Positions 1 through 14,271 of a DNA stretch of 64,000 nucleotides are shown piece after piece. The position numbers and the translations under genes are program-made. Source of the DNA: Aphidius gifuensis (Eukaryota > Arthropoda > Insecta > Hymenoptera > Braconidae); NCBI RefSeq assembly GCF_014905175.1, contig NC_057788.1, positions 2,232,001-2,296,000 of the forward strand, in the 5' to 3' direction. The notes beneath the pieces are model-generated. The model ran no database searches, was not told the DNA's origin, and saw only the letters and a program-made list of their open reading frames with translations. The first letter of the stretch is position 1. Each line of letters opens with the position of its first letter.

Positions 1-3000
1 TTAATTTGGTGTTATCGCTGCCAATTTAAAAACAAAATTTTAAACAATCCTAAAAAATTTTATGGCACATTTATTTTTAATCTAAATTAATTTAAATATC
101 TTTGGTATTATTATTATTATTAATTTATAAATTTATTAGGCATATGTAATGAGATAAAATTATCAAAGTTAATATTGGCATAAAAATTTTCAATACATCA
201 AATGTACAAGTAGGCGTAAACCAAATCAAAGCGTCTGGTTTTGCTCGAGTGCGTTTTTTTGAATAGAGAATGCGAGACAAGAAGACATTTCAAGTGGTTC
301 AATATACCCTGAAGCATTATGTGTTGGAGTTTTGTGCACTCAAGCTTACAAGCATTAACAAATACCAAATATATATTCATGTGAATATAACTCGCAAAAA
401 TCATACAACCTCTTTTACTTTAAACTTTTTTCTTTTTTCGTCTGTGAAAATCATAAACTTCACCATTGACGATAAAGCTTGGATTGGCGCCCAAATTTCA
501 TACATACAATTTTAAACTCTTCAAAAAGTAATATACAAAAATACATGAACTATGAAAATTACTATGATAACTTGAGAGACCTAAAATATTTCCGGGTTAG
601 TTTAAAAATAAAATAATGAAAATATTAAAATACAAAAAAAATTTTAAAATAAAAATATTTTTATATATTTTTTTAATTACATATTTCATATGTACTTTTT
701 ATGGTATTTTTTTTTTTTTTCAAGTTGAAAAATACAGTATTCAAAAGTCTCATTACACTTTACTCTTTAATATTTTAATATTTTTTTTTATATAAAAAAA
801 AATTGAATGAAAAAAAAAAAAAAAAAAATTCTTGTTATGATTGTTATTGTAAACACTGTCGCGTACTAGCTGTCAGTCATTGAAATAATTCTTATGCTAT
901 TGCATCACAGAGACGAGGTCAATTGAATGATTTTTTTTTTCATTATTTTTTCTTTCAAAAATTAATAGAGGGGAAGAGAGTAAGAAACATAATAATTCAC
1001 AATACAACCTACATGCGTGTTGGCATTTAGAAACAAAAAAATAAAATAAATATATATTATAAAATATTAATAAAAACAAAGTCATATTTATGATACATCA
1101 TCAATTGTTCAAGGATCAGAACAATAAAAAAAAAAAAAAAAAAATTACTTGAAAAAAAAAATATCAATAGTACAAAGATTGCTGATATGTGTGTCTACAC
1201 ATTATAATTTGCAATTGTCGACTCGTTGAGATCAGCAAAAAAATTAAATAAATAATAATAAATCATTTTATCATGTAAATAATATATCTACAATTTATTT
1301 AGTATTTAAAATTATTTAAATAATAGGTTAATATAAATTTTACTTGAAAGAAAAATTCGATTTAAAAGAAAATTGTTGTTGATTATTGTTTTTGAAAAAT
1401 TTGATTCTTTCACGGCTCTTTTTTACTTGGAGTAATTAATGAATCACAAAATTATGAATGGATATGACGTATTTCTGGTGAATGCATGTAATTTAAATAA
1501 AATAATAATTGAATAAGGCTAGTGGGTATAGTGACAACACTGCATCGGCTTGTATTTTGTGCATGGATAACCATGTGCAAGTGAATTGGGCCTTGTGTTA
1601 CGTCGCTTGTTTATATACACTAACAGGGACTCATCTAATATTTATATTAAAAATATATTTAAATCTAAAAATAAAGAGAATTTTATTAAAAAAATTATTA
1701 ATATTATTGTCAATAGTTTAAACTATTAACAAATGCTCTACAAAAATTAAATATTCAAAAGAAATTTCTACTTATTTTGCATTTAAATTTAAACTATAAA
1801 AAATAATTGATAAAAAAATTTGTAATATACAATATTATTAACTTATTCATAGAAAAGCCATAAAAAAAAAATATACAATAAAATAACAAAAGAAAGATAA
1901 AAAATAATTTAAAATACAAAATTGTTTTGTATAAAATAAAGGTCAAAGTAAATTTCTGTAAATGTGAAATTATTTTGCATGACCCAGTGATCTATTGTTA
2001 AATTTTATGATATATACTTTTTTTGTAAAATAATAATATTAGTCAACAATTTGAGTAATTGTATTTCATGGTAAATTAAATTTTATTTGATGACATATAT
2101 ATTAACATCACGATTTATTTAAAAAAGTTATTTTTTTTTTTCCAATATGTTGTTTTTAAATGTTTATTAAAAGTTAAAACATGATTATTATTTTGAGTTT
2201 AAAATAATATTATGATAAAGATATAAGAGCGTGGGTTTTGTGTTATATTTTAAGTACAAGTTTAATTTAGTATTTCTGCAATTTTCAATGTATTTCACGA
2301 TGAAATGAATCGTGTGACACGATGTCGTCGTTACAAGACTATAATCTCACTCACTCTCTTATGGTTTCATTCAGCTATATCAAAAGTATCATCATATTTT
2401 ATCATCTCATTGACCATGAAATATATTTATTTTAAAATAAAATAATATATATAAATTCCAGTGGCTTTCTCATAATTTTATTCAAAAAATAAAATAAATT
2501 ACCACGCAGGTTATATACAATTTTCTTTTATTTTTTAATGCTACAATTTTTAACTGTTCATTTGAAATACACATTGCAATTTTTTTTTTTTTTTTAAACT
2601 TTCATTGTGAGAATTTATTTTATTTTTTAAAAACCCATTTGAGTTGTGAGTTTCTCAGTAAGTAAATTGAGAAAAGTAACTTAAAGTGTGTGGTCAATTT
2701 CTCGTAAAAATTTAAACTTTTTTTTACTTTTAATAATTTAAAATATATAAATAAATAAATAAATAATCATATAGAAAATCGGCACTTGTCAAAGAGAACT
2801 TTTTTCCACTTGTCGGCATCATAAAATTCTCAATTCTATATTTTTTTGTCTCCAAGCTATTAACTACAATTACTATTTTTTTATTCTCTTTTTTTTTTAA
2901 ATATTATTTTGTAGCATTTGTCAAGGCTAATGTAATAATAATTATTACTAAAAAAAAAACCACAAAAAAAATTTCCCATTGAATGATCTGTACTAATAAA

Positions 3001-6000
3001 ACTAAAAAAACACTTGAACTTTTTTTTATTAAATTTTTTCTGTGTGTAATAAAATGACAGATAAAAAAAAAACGCAAAAAAAAGTGTGAGACTCGACAAC
3101 ACAAGAGGCGTGTGTTTTAAAATATTTTATCTTTAAACGTCATAATCTTAACCCACGCATATTTACAACATCCAATACAGATTCCTCTTGAGAAAAAAAA
3201 ATTTTTTACAATTTTTATTACTACCTTTAATTTAAAATTTTTTTTTTTTAAATTTATTTTATTTTTTAACAATTTATTTAAATTTTTCAACTTGTAATTT
3301 TTATTTTTAAATATATTTTATTTTTAATAACTCACCACTGAATATTAATGTTTGACATGTCAAGGGTTATAAAACCCTTTTTTCCATTGGTTGTATATAT
3401 ATTTTTACCTCTTGACTTTCGAGTACTTGGAGACATATTCAAACTCAATGTTAAACCGCACATACATATTCAAAATTGCAGTTAAAAAAACGAATAAAAA
3501 TAAAATATAAATATTCGTAAATAACACATGCCTTAACCTTTTTGAATGAAAGTATCGTTGGGGGTCTCTATTTTCTATTATGTCTTTGTGGTATATATGA
3601 ATATTTATTTATTTATTTATTTGTCTTGTTGTTGGTGAGTTTGTTGAACGGAATCACGCTTTCGTGCACAGTTAATTCACAACGTGTGTGTTCCTTGAAC
3701 CGAAAAATCTATCTCACATGTTAATATAGCTCTTGATACGTTTTTTCAATTATCCTATTGATCAAAAGAATCTTTTGCAAAATATAAATACATGATAAAT
3801 TTATTTATTTATATTTTTCAAATTACATTTATTAAAAAAATACTTAAAAACGTGGGTGAATGATTTTCAAGATGTTCAACATCTTGTCCATTATTTTTTA
3901 AATATTTTCGCAACCTAAAATTCTATAGTTGATATATATTATTTTTATCTAAATATATTTTTAAATAAACATTTATTCTACTTTTTTTTTTCTTCGTATT
4001 ATATCACGTTATAAATACATAACGTAATTTTCATGTACCGTAAACTTGCGTGATTGAACTTGGAGTGTTAAAAAAAATTTTCAAATAAAAAAATTGTCGC
4101 GTGCGGTAATTTAACATTTATTTTTTTTTTCTCATCATTTATTGAGAACTAGTTTTTTTTTTTTATCTTGCGCAATATTTGATAGCAGTCACACCCCATT
4201 GTTGACTACTGAGGATGATGACATATACTATCAACAATGAAAATTTAAAATTAACGTAAATTATAATTTTCAAATTAATTTCATTGATAAATTAAAAAAT
4301 AATTTAAATATATCCAATAAAAAAAAATTAAAAAAGAAACAATTTAATTTAAAAAAAAAATAAATTAAATATTATGAAATCTGACAGTCATATTTATGGG
4401 GAAAAAAAAATATAAAAATTAAAAAATTTATTGATTTAAATAGGACACAGCATGATGTCAAAGAATTATTTATTTTTATTATTTTTTAAAATAACTTTTA
4501 TTCATCATCATGTGAATGAAAAAATTTTAACGATAAAAAAAACAAAAATATTTAATTTATTTTTCATATACGTCAAAATTAAAATCACATGTCGTTCAGC
4601 TTTCGTGAGTAATTACAATATTTGTGTTTTTTCGCTCCAGGGGCTATTTCATGCTAATGCAAAATAATAATAATTTAATATTATTTTGCTAAATGAACAA
4701 CGAGTGAATACAAGTTTGATAAAATCAAGCAATGCATTTATTTTTGTTTTTTTTTTTTGCATGTATACAATATTTCGTGTTATAAATTAAATGTGAACAT
4801 GAAATAAAGGGGTCAAGTCGTTATTTAATGGAACGTTAATTAATGGTTGTTAACGAGACACGCGCGAGCTCGATGTAACCAACATTTCATTGTATAAAAT
4901 TGACATCCATAAAGAAAAAAAAATTATCTATAAATAAGCTACATCAAAAAGGAGAGAAAATAAAAATTAAAAATTAGCAGTAAAACTAAAATAGTATATT
5001 ACACAAAATTTGATATAGGTACACATGAAAAAAATATAACTTATAGTAGCAAATTATTTTTTATTTTTCAAAGGGTGTAGTGAAAAAAAAGGGCGTGAGA
5101 ATATGCATGAGTGTTGTTAACTTGTCTGAATAATCGAGTCATGTTACATAGGGAGGAACACAATTTGATATCGACTAAAAAATCTAACATCAAGTAACTT
5201 GTAAATAAAATTTGAAATAATAAAAGTAATTATTAAACACGCACAAATAAAGGGAACAAGGCAAGATGATGATCATCGTGTGTGGGTGTGGTCATGCACT
5301 TTGATGACGAGTCAAAGTTTACCCAAAATATGAGTCAATATTAACACAATTAAATTAACAAAATTCATTTGACTAATGTACTTGTAAAATTTCTACAAAT
5401 TACAAAAATTTAATAACGAAAAAATAAAAAAAAAACTATCATCATAATTTGAATAAAAATAATAAAATAAATTTACAGTAATTGATGAAATAAAAAATAT
5501 TAAAACAAGAAAAACAATCTCATTAAAAATCGAGAGAGTTATATAATATTTTAAGTATAATGTAAATTATAGTATCGTCAATTTCTTGAATAAATAAAAT
5601 GAAGATTTATAACCAGCATATTGGTGAATATAAACGACGAGATTGATGATCAGTATGTGAAGATTGACAAAGAGTTTATGTATTGAACAATGGTACCATA
5701 GTTGGCTTTAAAAATATTCACTTGTAAATAAAACTTGCCAGTTTTAAATTGTCTCGTTATTCTCACGGTTTTAAATTGCGTTAAAATATCCAACACTTTT
5801 TGCACGATACAAAACTGATCATTTCAAACCGGATGATAAGAATATATATAAAAAAAAAAAACAATAACAAGCCAAACAAATAATTGAAAAAAAAATAAAT
5901 TCAAAGAAACATAAAGGAATTTTAATAATAAATAATAATAATAAATGAATAGTTAAAATAATGATGAAAATTAGCGATTTATATTTTAGATAATAATTCG

Positions 6001-6795
6001 ATATACGATCCGAACAAATGATGATGATGATGATTTTTATAATTTTCTTTCATCGATTATTATCAAATACCAAATCGATTGGTTAAAATTTTTCTTTATA
6101 TAAATATTTTTTACAGATAGATGAAAAATAATTATGATGAATAAATAAAATAAAAAATGGACAATCAAGTTCACCAGCCGGTTAATAAAACTGGTGGTTA
6201 GCCTTCTGTCGTCTAACAACTTAATGACGGGAATCTACCAGTTATATAAAACTTTGCCGGATCCATTCGGCTCCATTCACCGCGTGTGTGTGTACATGAT
6301 CGTCTTCATCAGGTTGATGTTTTGATTTGTTGCCTTTCTTTTTTTTTCATCATCATCTTCATCATAATGCAATAACAAACTAATTTATCTTGTTCATCTT
6401 GTACACATGCATTTCAACAAATAGAAATATATATGCATGTCTTTTTTTTACTTGATAATTATCAATCAATTATTTAAAATAATTGTCTTGTTAAAAAAGA
6501 AAAAAAAATTACAGTCTGTGTCACTGATGATGAAATTGTAATTTACTAATTTAGTATGTATTATTAAAAATTTTGAAAAATAAAAAAATTCTTTGTCATG
6601 GACATAATGATATAAATAAATTTAAAATTTAATTGTCGTGCAATTAAATACACTCAACGATATTTTTAAAAAATATTGAAAATTCATTTTTTTTTTTTTA
6701 AATTAACAAGTCTGTGCTGTTGATGTAAACAGTCTTCTCGTAGTAATTGTTGAAGAAAGAAAAAATAAAAATTAGCTGATAAAATTTAAAACAAT
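1..6795. other. AT-rich non-coding region upstream of the transporter cluster
   Basis: No coding exon can be supported. The sequence is dominated by A and T tracts and short simple repeats (TTTA near 3.6 kb, AAAT near 2.75 kb, GAT near 6.02 kb). Open frames here are short, rich in Phe, Ile, Lys and Tyr, and lack paired splice sites. It may be intergenic or intronic. A candidate promoter lies near its right end and is listed separately. Confidence 0.6.
6240..6290 (+). promoter_or_regulatory. Possible TATA-type promoter upstream of transporter copy 1
   Basis: A TATATAAAA string at about 6243 is followed 25-35 bases later by a locally GC-richer stretch (gccggatccattcggctcc), which is the geometry of a TATA core promoter. 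It lies about 550 bases upstream of the first coding exon of transporter copy 1. TATA-like strings are frequent in DNA this AT-rich, so the GC-richer flank is the main reason to list it. No transcription start can be proven. Confidence 0.25.
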
Positions 6796-9014
6796 ATGGG
6801 GGTGAGAATTTGTTGTTAAAAATATTTGAAATATAATAAAATTACATTGTAAAATATATTTATAATTATTAATTAATAATATATAGAATGATAATGTGGG
6901 AACTCTCGAATGGCCAGATTGGCTTGTTATTGGATCAATGTTGGCAATATCAGCAGGTGTTGGAATTTATTATCGTTTTACTGGTGGTAGACAACAAACA
7001 ACTGGAGTATGTATCATCAAATATATTTTGTATCAAAATAAATTAGTAGATGATGAAAACAAGTGTATTTTTATATTTTCTTAAATTTAAGGAGTATTTT
7101 TGTGCTGATAGATCATTGGGTCGTGGACTCATAGCAATAGCAATGATGGTATCATTTTTATCTGGACCATCATTACTTGGTTTAAGTGGTGAATCATATG
7201 TACTGGGAATACAATTTCATATTAGTCATTTTGGTATGCTTTTTGCAGCAATTATCGTTGGTCAAATTTATCTTCCAGTATTTTATAAACTCAATACAGT
7301 GAGCATGTTTGAGGTAAGTTTTTTTTTTGTTAAATTGAAAATTAAAAAAGAGAGATATTATTTTTGAATTGATTATAGTATCTTGAACGACGTTTTGGAA
7401 AAACAACAAGATTTTTTGGAAGTACCATGTGGTTTGGAAAATTTATACTTTACTCGGGTGTTGTTATTGTTGCACCATCATTGGCACTTCAAGCAACAAC
7501 AGGATTGGATTTAACATTTAGCATATTACTCAATGGTTCAATATGTATTTTTTATGCAACAATTGGTGGTATTAAAGCAGTCATTACAACTGATGTTATG
7601 CAAGCAACACTCATGCTCTGTGGTACTTTTGCAATAATTATTGTTGGTCTACATAAAATTGAGGGTGGTTTATGGACTGTTTTGCAAACTGCATATGAAA
7701 CTGATAGATTGATTCCATTCTCGTAATTTATATCAATTGAAATAATGAAAATTATAATATTTAGTTATTTAATAAACATTTTCATTAACGATTATTATTT
7801 AATATTTTAGATATGATCTTGATCCTACAGTTCGTTATAATTGGTTAAATGTTGTATCTTGTGGAACAATACTTTTTACATATCAATATGGAGCTAATCA
7901 AGTTCAAATTCAACGAATGTTAACAGCAAAGTTAGTAATTAATTTTCAATAAAAGAATTTAAAATTTAATTTAAAAATTTTTGTTGATTTAATTAATCGA
8001 ATGTATTTTTTTTTTCTCAATGTTAGAACACTCAGGGAAGCTCAATTGGGTATGTTGTTAAATGTCCCCATAACTTTGGTATTATCAGTGTCAACAGCAA
8101 TAGCTGGATTAGTCTTGTATACTTATTGGAAAGATTGTGATGTTGTTTTATCAGGACAAATAAAAAAATATGACATGGTTATGCCATATTTTGCTGCAGA
8201 AAATTTAGGTCATATACCAGGTTTAACTGGAGTATTTGTTGCTGGTATATTTAGTGCAAGTTTTAGTACTGTATCAGCTGGTTTTAATTCATTGGCTGCA
8301 ATGGCTTTAACAGATTATGTAAAGCCATTTTTAAAATTATTTAGTTACGAATTGACTGATAGAAAAGCAACACTAGTTGGTAAATTTTTGACTGTGATAG
8401 TTGGATGTTTATCATTGCTCATTGCACTTGTTGCATCAAAACTTGATAATCTTCTTCATATGTGTCTTGCAATTTATGGGGGTATTGGTACTCCAATTTT
8501 AGGACTTTTTACATTGGGAATATGTTTCGAAACTCCAAATGAAATTGGTGCAATTATTGGCACATTAATAGCACTTATATTGACACTTTATTCAGGATTA
8601 TCACCAAAACCAAAACCAATATTTTTACCAATGTCTGTTGAAGGATGTGATAATACAACTATCATACCACCAGCAATTATAAGGTATAACATCAATTTTA
8701 TTATCATATGTTTTAATTATTTTTTATTGCTTATTAATTTATTTTTCAGTCCGTCAAATCAAACTTTATTTTATTTAAATCGAGTGTCACACATGTGGTA
8801 TCCAGCTATTGGATTTGGAACAACAGTTATTCTTGGACTAATTGCAAGTGCAATTGTTAATTTTTTATTAAGTAAAAAAGAACATAATTTAGATGCAAAT
8901 TTATTTACACCATTTGTTGCTGAAAGAATTAAACGTCGACGTGAAAAAATAAATAAACATAATAACAGCAATATATTCATGTTGGAACCATCAACATTAC
9001 CAAAAACAAATTAA
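6796..9014 (+). CDS. Sodium-coupled monocarboxylate transporter-like protein, copy 1 (SLC5/SMCT type)
   Basis: Predicted 577-aa multi-pass membrane protein of the sodium:solute symporter family. SMCT members (SLC5A8/SLC5A12) use the sodium gradient to import lactate, pyruvate and other short monocarboxylates. Seven exons: 6796-6801, 6887-7006, 7092-7313, 7379-7722, 7811-7930, 8027-8683, 8750-9014, all with GT-AG introns and the same phases as its four neighbours. Visible hallmarks: YYRFTGG after TM1, CADRS loop, CIFYATIGGIKAV, the CD motif before KKYDMVMPYFA, PGLTGVFVAGIFSASFSTVS (the STVS serine region corresponds to the Na2 site of the family) and a basic tail LFTPFVAERIKRRRE. The start is a six-base exon, ATG GGG. 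This copy is the most divergent of the five: exon 2 ends in TTG rather than the TSE or TAE seen in copies 2, 3 and 5, and its tail is IFMLE rather than VFVLD. Exact substrate is inferred from family only. Confidence 0.88.
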
Positions 9015-9654
9015 TTAATACAACATTGTAAATCCTCTAATAATCTAATAAATTAAATCTTTATAAAAAATTATATTTATATTTTTTTTTCCTATTTTTA
9101 TATAATATTTTGAGGAAACGACAATTACTTGTCTTTCATCCGGAAGTTGTAATTGTGTACCATATGTAGCACAATAATCATCAAGAATTTCAAAGGAAGC
9201 TATAATTTTTAATAGCATTATATTATCTCTCAGTAATCACTGAGTGCACATTAATTTCCACGACTGAACTAAAAATTTTATTACTCAATTATCTGACTTA
9301 CACTCTTGAAATTTTTTGCACTATTATTCCAGTTATTTCGATTAATTATTAATAAAAATAGAAAACCGAGAAAAATATAGTAAATTAAATTCCGTAGATA
9401 AAATTAATGTGATGCAGATCAAACTTGAATGAGAAAAAAAAAATAAAAACAAATTACAGATAATTTTATTATACAATCAAGAGTTATCAAACACTTTACT
9501 GAGAATTTACTTTTTGTCATTTGAAATGTATGAATTTTAAATTATTTACAAATGCAGCGAGTTTGCAAAACATTGTGTTGTGATTTGTGTTTAAATTTTG
9601 GTTTGTTTTTTTTTTTTTCGAGTGATATTCTAATTTCCAAGTTGAAAAAAAAAT
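9015..9654. other. Spacer between transporter copies 1 and 2
   Basis: 640 bases. It contains AATAAA-like strings shortly after the copy 1 stop (about 9047), suitable for polyadenylation, and presumably the copy 2 promoter and 5' leader. Nothing coding is seen. Confidence 0.5.
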
Positions 9655-11838
9655 ATGGAGGTGAGCTGAGTGTACATTTGATGAATGAAAATTCGTTGAA
9701 CCAAATAAAAGTTTTTAATTATTTTTAGAGTAACACTTTGATAAAAGAAAACGAGGGTTTTTTGCAATGGTTAGATTGGCTTGTTATTGGTATCATGCTG
9801 GGTGCATCAGCTGGTATTGGTGTTTATTACCGTTTTACCGGAGGAAAACAAAAAACATCTGAGGTATTAAATTAATAACTACAGAAAAGAAATAAGATTC
9901 AATGTAAAAATAAAATATTTATATCAACAGGAATATTTTTCAGCTGATAGATCAACTGGAATTACTCTCCTATCAGTTGCAATAATGGTCGCATTTTTAT
10001 CTGGTCTATCCCTACTTGGAATAAGTGCTGAAAATTATACTTATGGAGCACAATTTAATCTAATTTATATTGGATTTATTTTAGGAACACCTATTGTTGC
10101 ATATTTTTATCTTCCAGTTTTTTATGAGCTACAAACAATGAGTGTGTTTGAAGTGAGTTTCAATATAAAAACTATAATTTATCTCTTGTTTTAAATTATA
10201 CGTGATAAAAAAAAAAAAACCTTTGCAGTATTTAGAAAGACGATTTGGTGTTACTGCAAGACTAGTTGGTAGTTGTGCAAATTTTATACAATTTGGATTT
10301 TTTACTGGCGTTGTTATTTATGCACCATCATTGGCACTGGAGGCAACAACTGGACTTGATGGAACAATCAGTATTCTTGCAATTGGTTTAATTTGTACAT
10401 TTTATTCAACAATTGGTGGAATGAAAGCTGTTATTATAACTGATTTATTACAAGGTGCATTAATGTTTGGTTGTATTTTTGCAATTATTGGAGTTGTTCA
10501 TATTAATCTTGATGATGGTATTGGTAGTGTTTTTGATATTGCTGAAAAAGGTGGTCGAATGAATATGTTCAAGTAAGATTAACTTGAATATTTTATCAAA
10601 AGAAAAATAAAAACTCTAATTGTTTACTTATTTTATAAATTTTTAGAATTGAATTTGATCCGACTATAAGATACAGTATCACTGCATGCATGAGTGGTAC
10701 ATTTTTATTTTTAACTCAATTTGCTGTTAACCAAGTACAAGTTCAACGATTATTAACAGCCAGGTAAATTAATTAATTTACTCAACAAATGTAAATCAAT
10801 TGTAATTTTTTTTTTTGTTATTTCAGGACATTAAATGACGCAAGAAAAGCTTTTTTTATTAATTTACCAATGACATTATTATTGGTTGGTCTTGTGTCAT
10901 TTTCTGGGTTATCTTTGTTTGCATACTACAATCAATGTGATCCTGTTAAAGCTGGGAAAATTAAATCTTACGATATGATAATGCCTTATTTTGCAAAAGA
11001 AAAAATGACACAATTTCCAGGTTTAACTGGACTATTTGTTTCTGGTATTTTTAGTGCTAGTCTTAGTACAGTTTCAGCATTATTAAATTCACTAGCAGCA
11101 GTTGCTTTATCTGATTACATAAAACCTTTGAGTCGACGATATGGTCATGATATTACCGATGAAAAAGCTGTATTTTATGGAAAATTGCTTGCACTTTCGA
11201 TTGGTTGTTTTAGTATAGTTGTTGCATTTCTTGCTGCAAAAATTGGCAGTCTCATTCAAGTAGCTGTTGCAATTAATGGAGGAATTGGTGGACCTGTTTT
11301 AGGACTATTTACATTGGGTATGTTTTTTGAATCAGCAAATGAAACTGGTGCTGTTATTGGCACTATTGTTGCGCTAATTTTAAATATGTGGATATCATTT
11401 ACTCCAAAATTTCGACCTCCATATCTTACAATGTCTATTGATAAATGTATCAACTCGAGTATCATCAATCTACAAATGATTCCAACGTAAGATTAAATAA
11501 AAAAGCATCAAATTACTTGGAAAAAATAAAAGTAATAAATTATTTATTTCGGTAAATTTTTAAATTACAGCCTACAAGATGAAACTGCCTACTCTTACAT
11601 TGATCGATTATCATTTTTATGGTATACAACATATGGAATGAGCTGTGTACTGATTGTCGGATTAATAGCAAGTGTTATCATCAACAATTTAGCAAATACA
11701 CCATTACGACCATTAGAAGCAAATCTATTTACGCCATTTGTTGCCGCAAGAATTAGAAAAAGACGTGAAAAAAATATGACAATAGTCAACAGTCAAGTAT
11801 TTGTATTAGATATAAAAAATTCAATAACAATAAATTGA
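9655..11838 (+). CDS. Sodium-coupled monocarboxylate transporter-like protein, copy 2
   Basis: Predicted 583-aa sodium:solute symporter, SMCT-like. Exons: 9655-9660 (ATG GAG), 9729-9863, 9931-10152, 10229-10572, 10647-10763, 10827-11486, 11571-11838. Exon lengths 222, 344 and 660 and all phases match the other copies, and every join keeps the frame. Motifs: YYRFTGGKQKTSE, FSADRSTG, VIYAPSLALEATTGLDG, ICTFYSTIGGMKAV, NQCDPVKAGKIKSYD, PGLTGLFVSGIFSASLSTVS, tail LFTPFVAARIRKRREK and near-C-terminal SQVFVLD. By family it should be a plasma-membrane sodium/monocarboxylate importer. It is closest by eye to copy 4: their second exons share the SNTL or SETL-I-x-EN-EG lead sequence. Function is inferred from family. 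Confidence 0.9.
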
Positions 11839-12138
11839 ATATTAAAAATGTAAATTCAAATATTTATGTCATTAAAAATGACAGTATCACTTATTCTTTT
11901 GTCTAATTACTTCTAGTTATGTGAAATAAAAGCAAAATACTGAATGTCATTTAAAAAGCAGCGTTGACGTGACAAGTGAATTTTATTTATGATATTATTG
12001 CATCAAAGTAGAATGTCATTTAATGACTTTTAATTTATTGCCCAAGTGATCAGTGTGTCCATAGTTGTGTTGCGATTGATATTGAAATTTTATTTATTAC
12101 TAAAGTTGTTTTTTTTTTTTTATATTAATATTTCAAGT
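11839..12138. other. Spacer between transporter copies 2 and 3
   Basis: 300 bases, the shortest spacer in the array, so the copy 3 promoter must be compact. No coding exon or clear promoter motif is recognised. Confidence 0.45.
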
Positions 12139-14271
12139 ATGGAGGTAGGCTACGAGTTGACAAAATAAATTTATTAAATTAAAAATTGGTTTTTAATTTT
12201 TATGCAGGATCAAATTCAAATTGATGATTATGAAGGTTCTCTTCAGTGGCTTGATTGGATAATTTTGTGTATAATGCTTACGATATCAGCTCTTATTGGT
12301 GTGTACTATCGTTTTACTGGTGGTAAACAAAAAACTTCTGAGGTAATTTTAATTATTTATACGTATACATGTAAATCAATGATGATAAATTATTTTATAA
12401 AATTAATAGGAGTATTTTTCGGCTGATCGATCTACACCATATGTAATGTTAGCTATAGCAATGATGGTTTCATTTTTTACTGGATCATCAATGCTCGGAT
12501 GTAGTTCCGAAACTTATGTTTATGGTGCTAAATTTAATTTTAGTTATATCGGTTTAATTTTGGCGACACCAATTGTTGCTTATATTTATCTTCCGGTATT
12601 TTATGAACTCAAAACAATGAGTATATTTGAGGTAAATATATTTTCTATTATATTATACATGTATAAATAATTATTTAAAATTTTTTCAGTATCTTGAAAA
12701 AAGATTTGGAATGTCTGTTAGATTAATAGCAAGTGCTGGTAATTTTTTACAATACAGTTTTTTTACGGGTATTGTTATTTATGCACCTTCATTGGCATTA
12801 GAAGCTACAACAGGTTTAAGTAGTACTTCATGTGTTTTATTAATTGGTGGAATATGTACATTTTATTCAACAATTGGAGGATTAAAAGCAGTCATAAGAA
12901 CTGATCTTTTACAAGGTGCCCTTATGTTTGCATCGATGTTGTGTATTATTGGTTTAATTCATGCTCGTCTTGATAATGGCTTATGGAGTGTTTTAGAAAT
13001 GGCTGAAAAAGGTGGTCGAATGAATATTTTAGAGTAAGATTAATTTACAAATTAAATCATCAAAAATTATAAAAACTATTTATATTATATTTTTAATTTA
13101 TTAGATTTGATTTTGATCCAACTGTACGTTATGGATTTATCTCGGCATTAAGTGCAACATGTATATGGTTATCACAATTTGCAACAAATCAAGTTCAAGT
13201 TCAACGAATGCTCTCAACAAAGTAAGCCAGTATACTCTTTCTCAGCTTGCACCAACTGATTGATTATTATTATTTTTTAGATCTATCAAAGAAGCTAGAA
13301 AAGGCATATTTTTAAATATTCCAGTATCATTAGGATTATCAACATTGATGTCATATTCAGGTCTTGCTCTTTACGCTTATTATGGCAATTGTGATCCAGT
13401 TAAAACAAAAAAAATTAAATCATATGACATGCTATTGGCATTATTTGCAAAAGAGCAAATGACCAAAATTCCTGGATTAACTGGAATATTTGTTTCTGGA
13501 ATATTTAGTGCTAGTCTTAGTACAGTTTCAGCGTTATTAAATTCTTTAGCAGCAGTTGCTTTATCAGATTATTTGCTACCTTTATGTAAAAAATTTGGTC
13601 ATAATATACCAGATGAACGAGTAACGACATATGGAAAATTAATTTCTCTTTGTATTGGTGGTTTGAGTTTGGTTGTTGCTTTTTTTGCATCAAAAATTGG
13701 TGGTTTAATACAAGCATTTGTATCAATTCATGGGGCAATTGGTGGACCAATGTTGGGATTATTTACCCTGGGAATGTTTTTTGAAACTGCAAATGAAACT
13801 GGAGCTGTTGTTGGTATTATTGGTGCATTGATAGTCAATATTTTTTATGTTTTTTCACCTAAAGCACGTTATCCACCTTTGTCATTGTCAATTGAAGGAT
13901 GCCGTAATTTTACTCTCACCAACACGTCAGCAATTCCAACGTATGAAAACTTTTAAAATTATTTTGACAAATAAACGAATAAATTATATAACTTTCATTT
14001 ATTTTCCAGCACATCATTTGATTCATATTCTTATATTCATCGTTTATCTTTTTTGTGGTTTTCAATGATTGGAATGTGTTGCACTATTTTATTCGGACTA
14101 ACTGCAAGTATAGTCAGCAATATTTTATCAAATAAAAAACCACCAATTGTCGACTTGAAACTTTTTACACCGATAATTGCTGCGAGAATTCGGAGAAAGC
14201 GAGAAAAGCTATCTCAAGGTAATAGTCAAGTGTTTGTATTGAATTCTAAAACAATAGAATGTCCTCAATAA
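12139..14271 (+). CDS. Sodium-coupled monocarboxylate transporter-like protein, copy 3
   Basis: Predicted 581-aa SMCT-like symporter. Exons: 12139-12144 (ATG GAG), 12208-12342, 12410-12631, 12690-13033, 13105-13221, 13281-13940, 14010-14271. An ATG at 12202 lies in the intron end just before the exon 2 acceptor and could serve as an alternative start; the six-base first exon is preferred because copies 1, 2 and 5 have one. Motifs: YYRFTGGKQKTSE, FSADRS, ICTFYSTIGGLKAV, NCDPVKTKKIKSYD, PGLTGIFVSGIFSASLSTVS, LFTPIIAARIRRKREK, tail SQVFVLN. Differences include LLALFAKEQMTK where copies 2 and 5 have MPYFAKEKMT. Role inferred from the family. Confidence 0.9.
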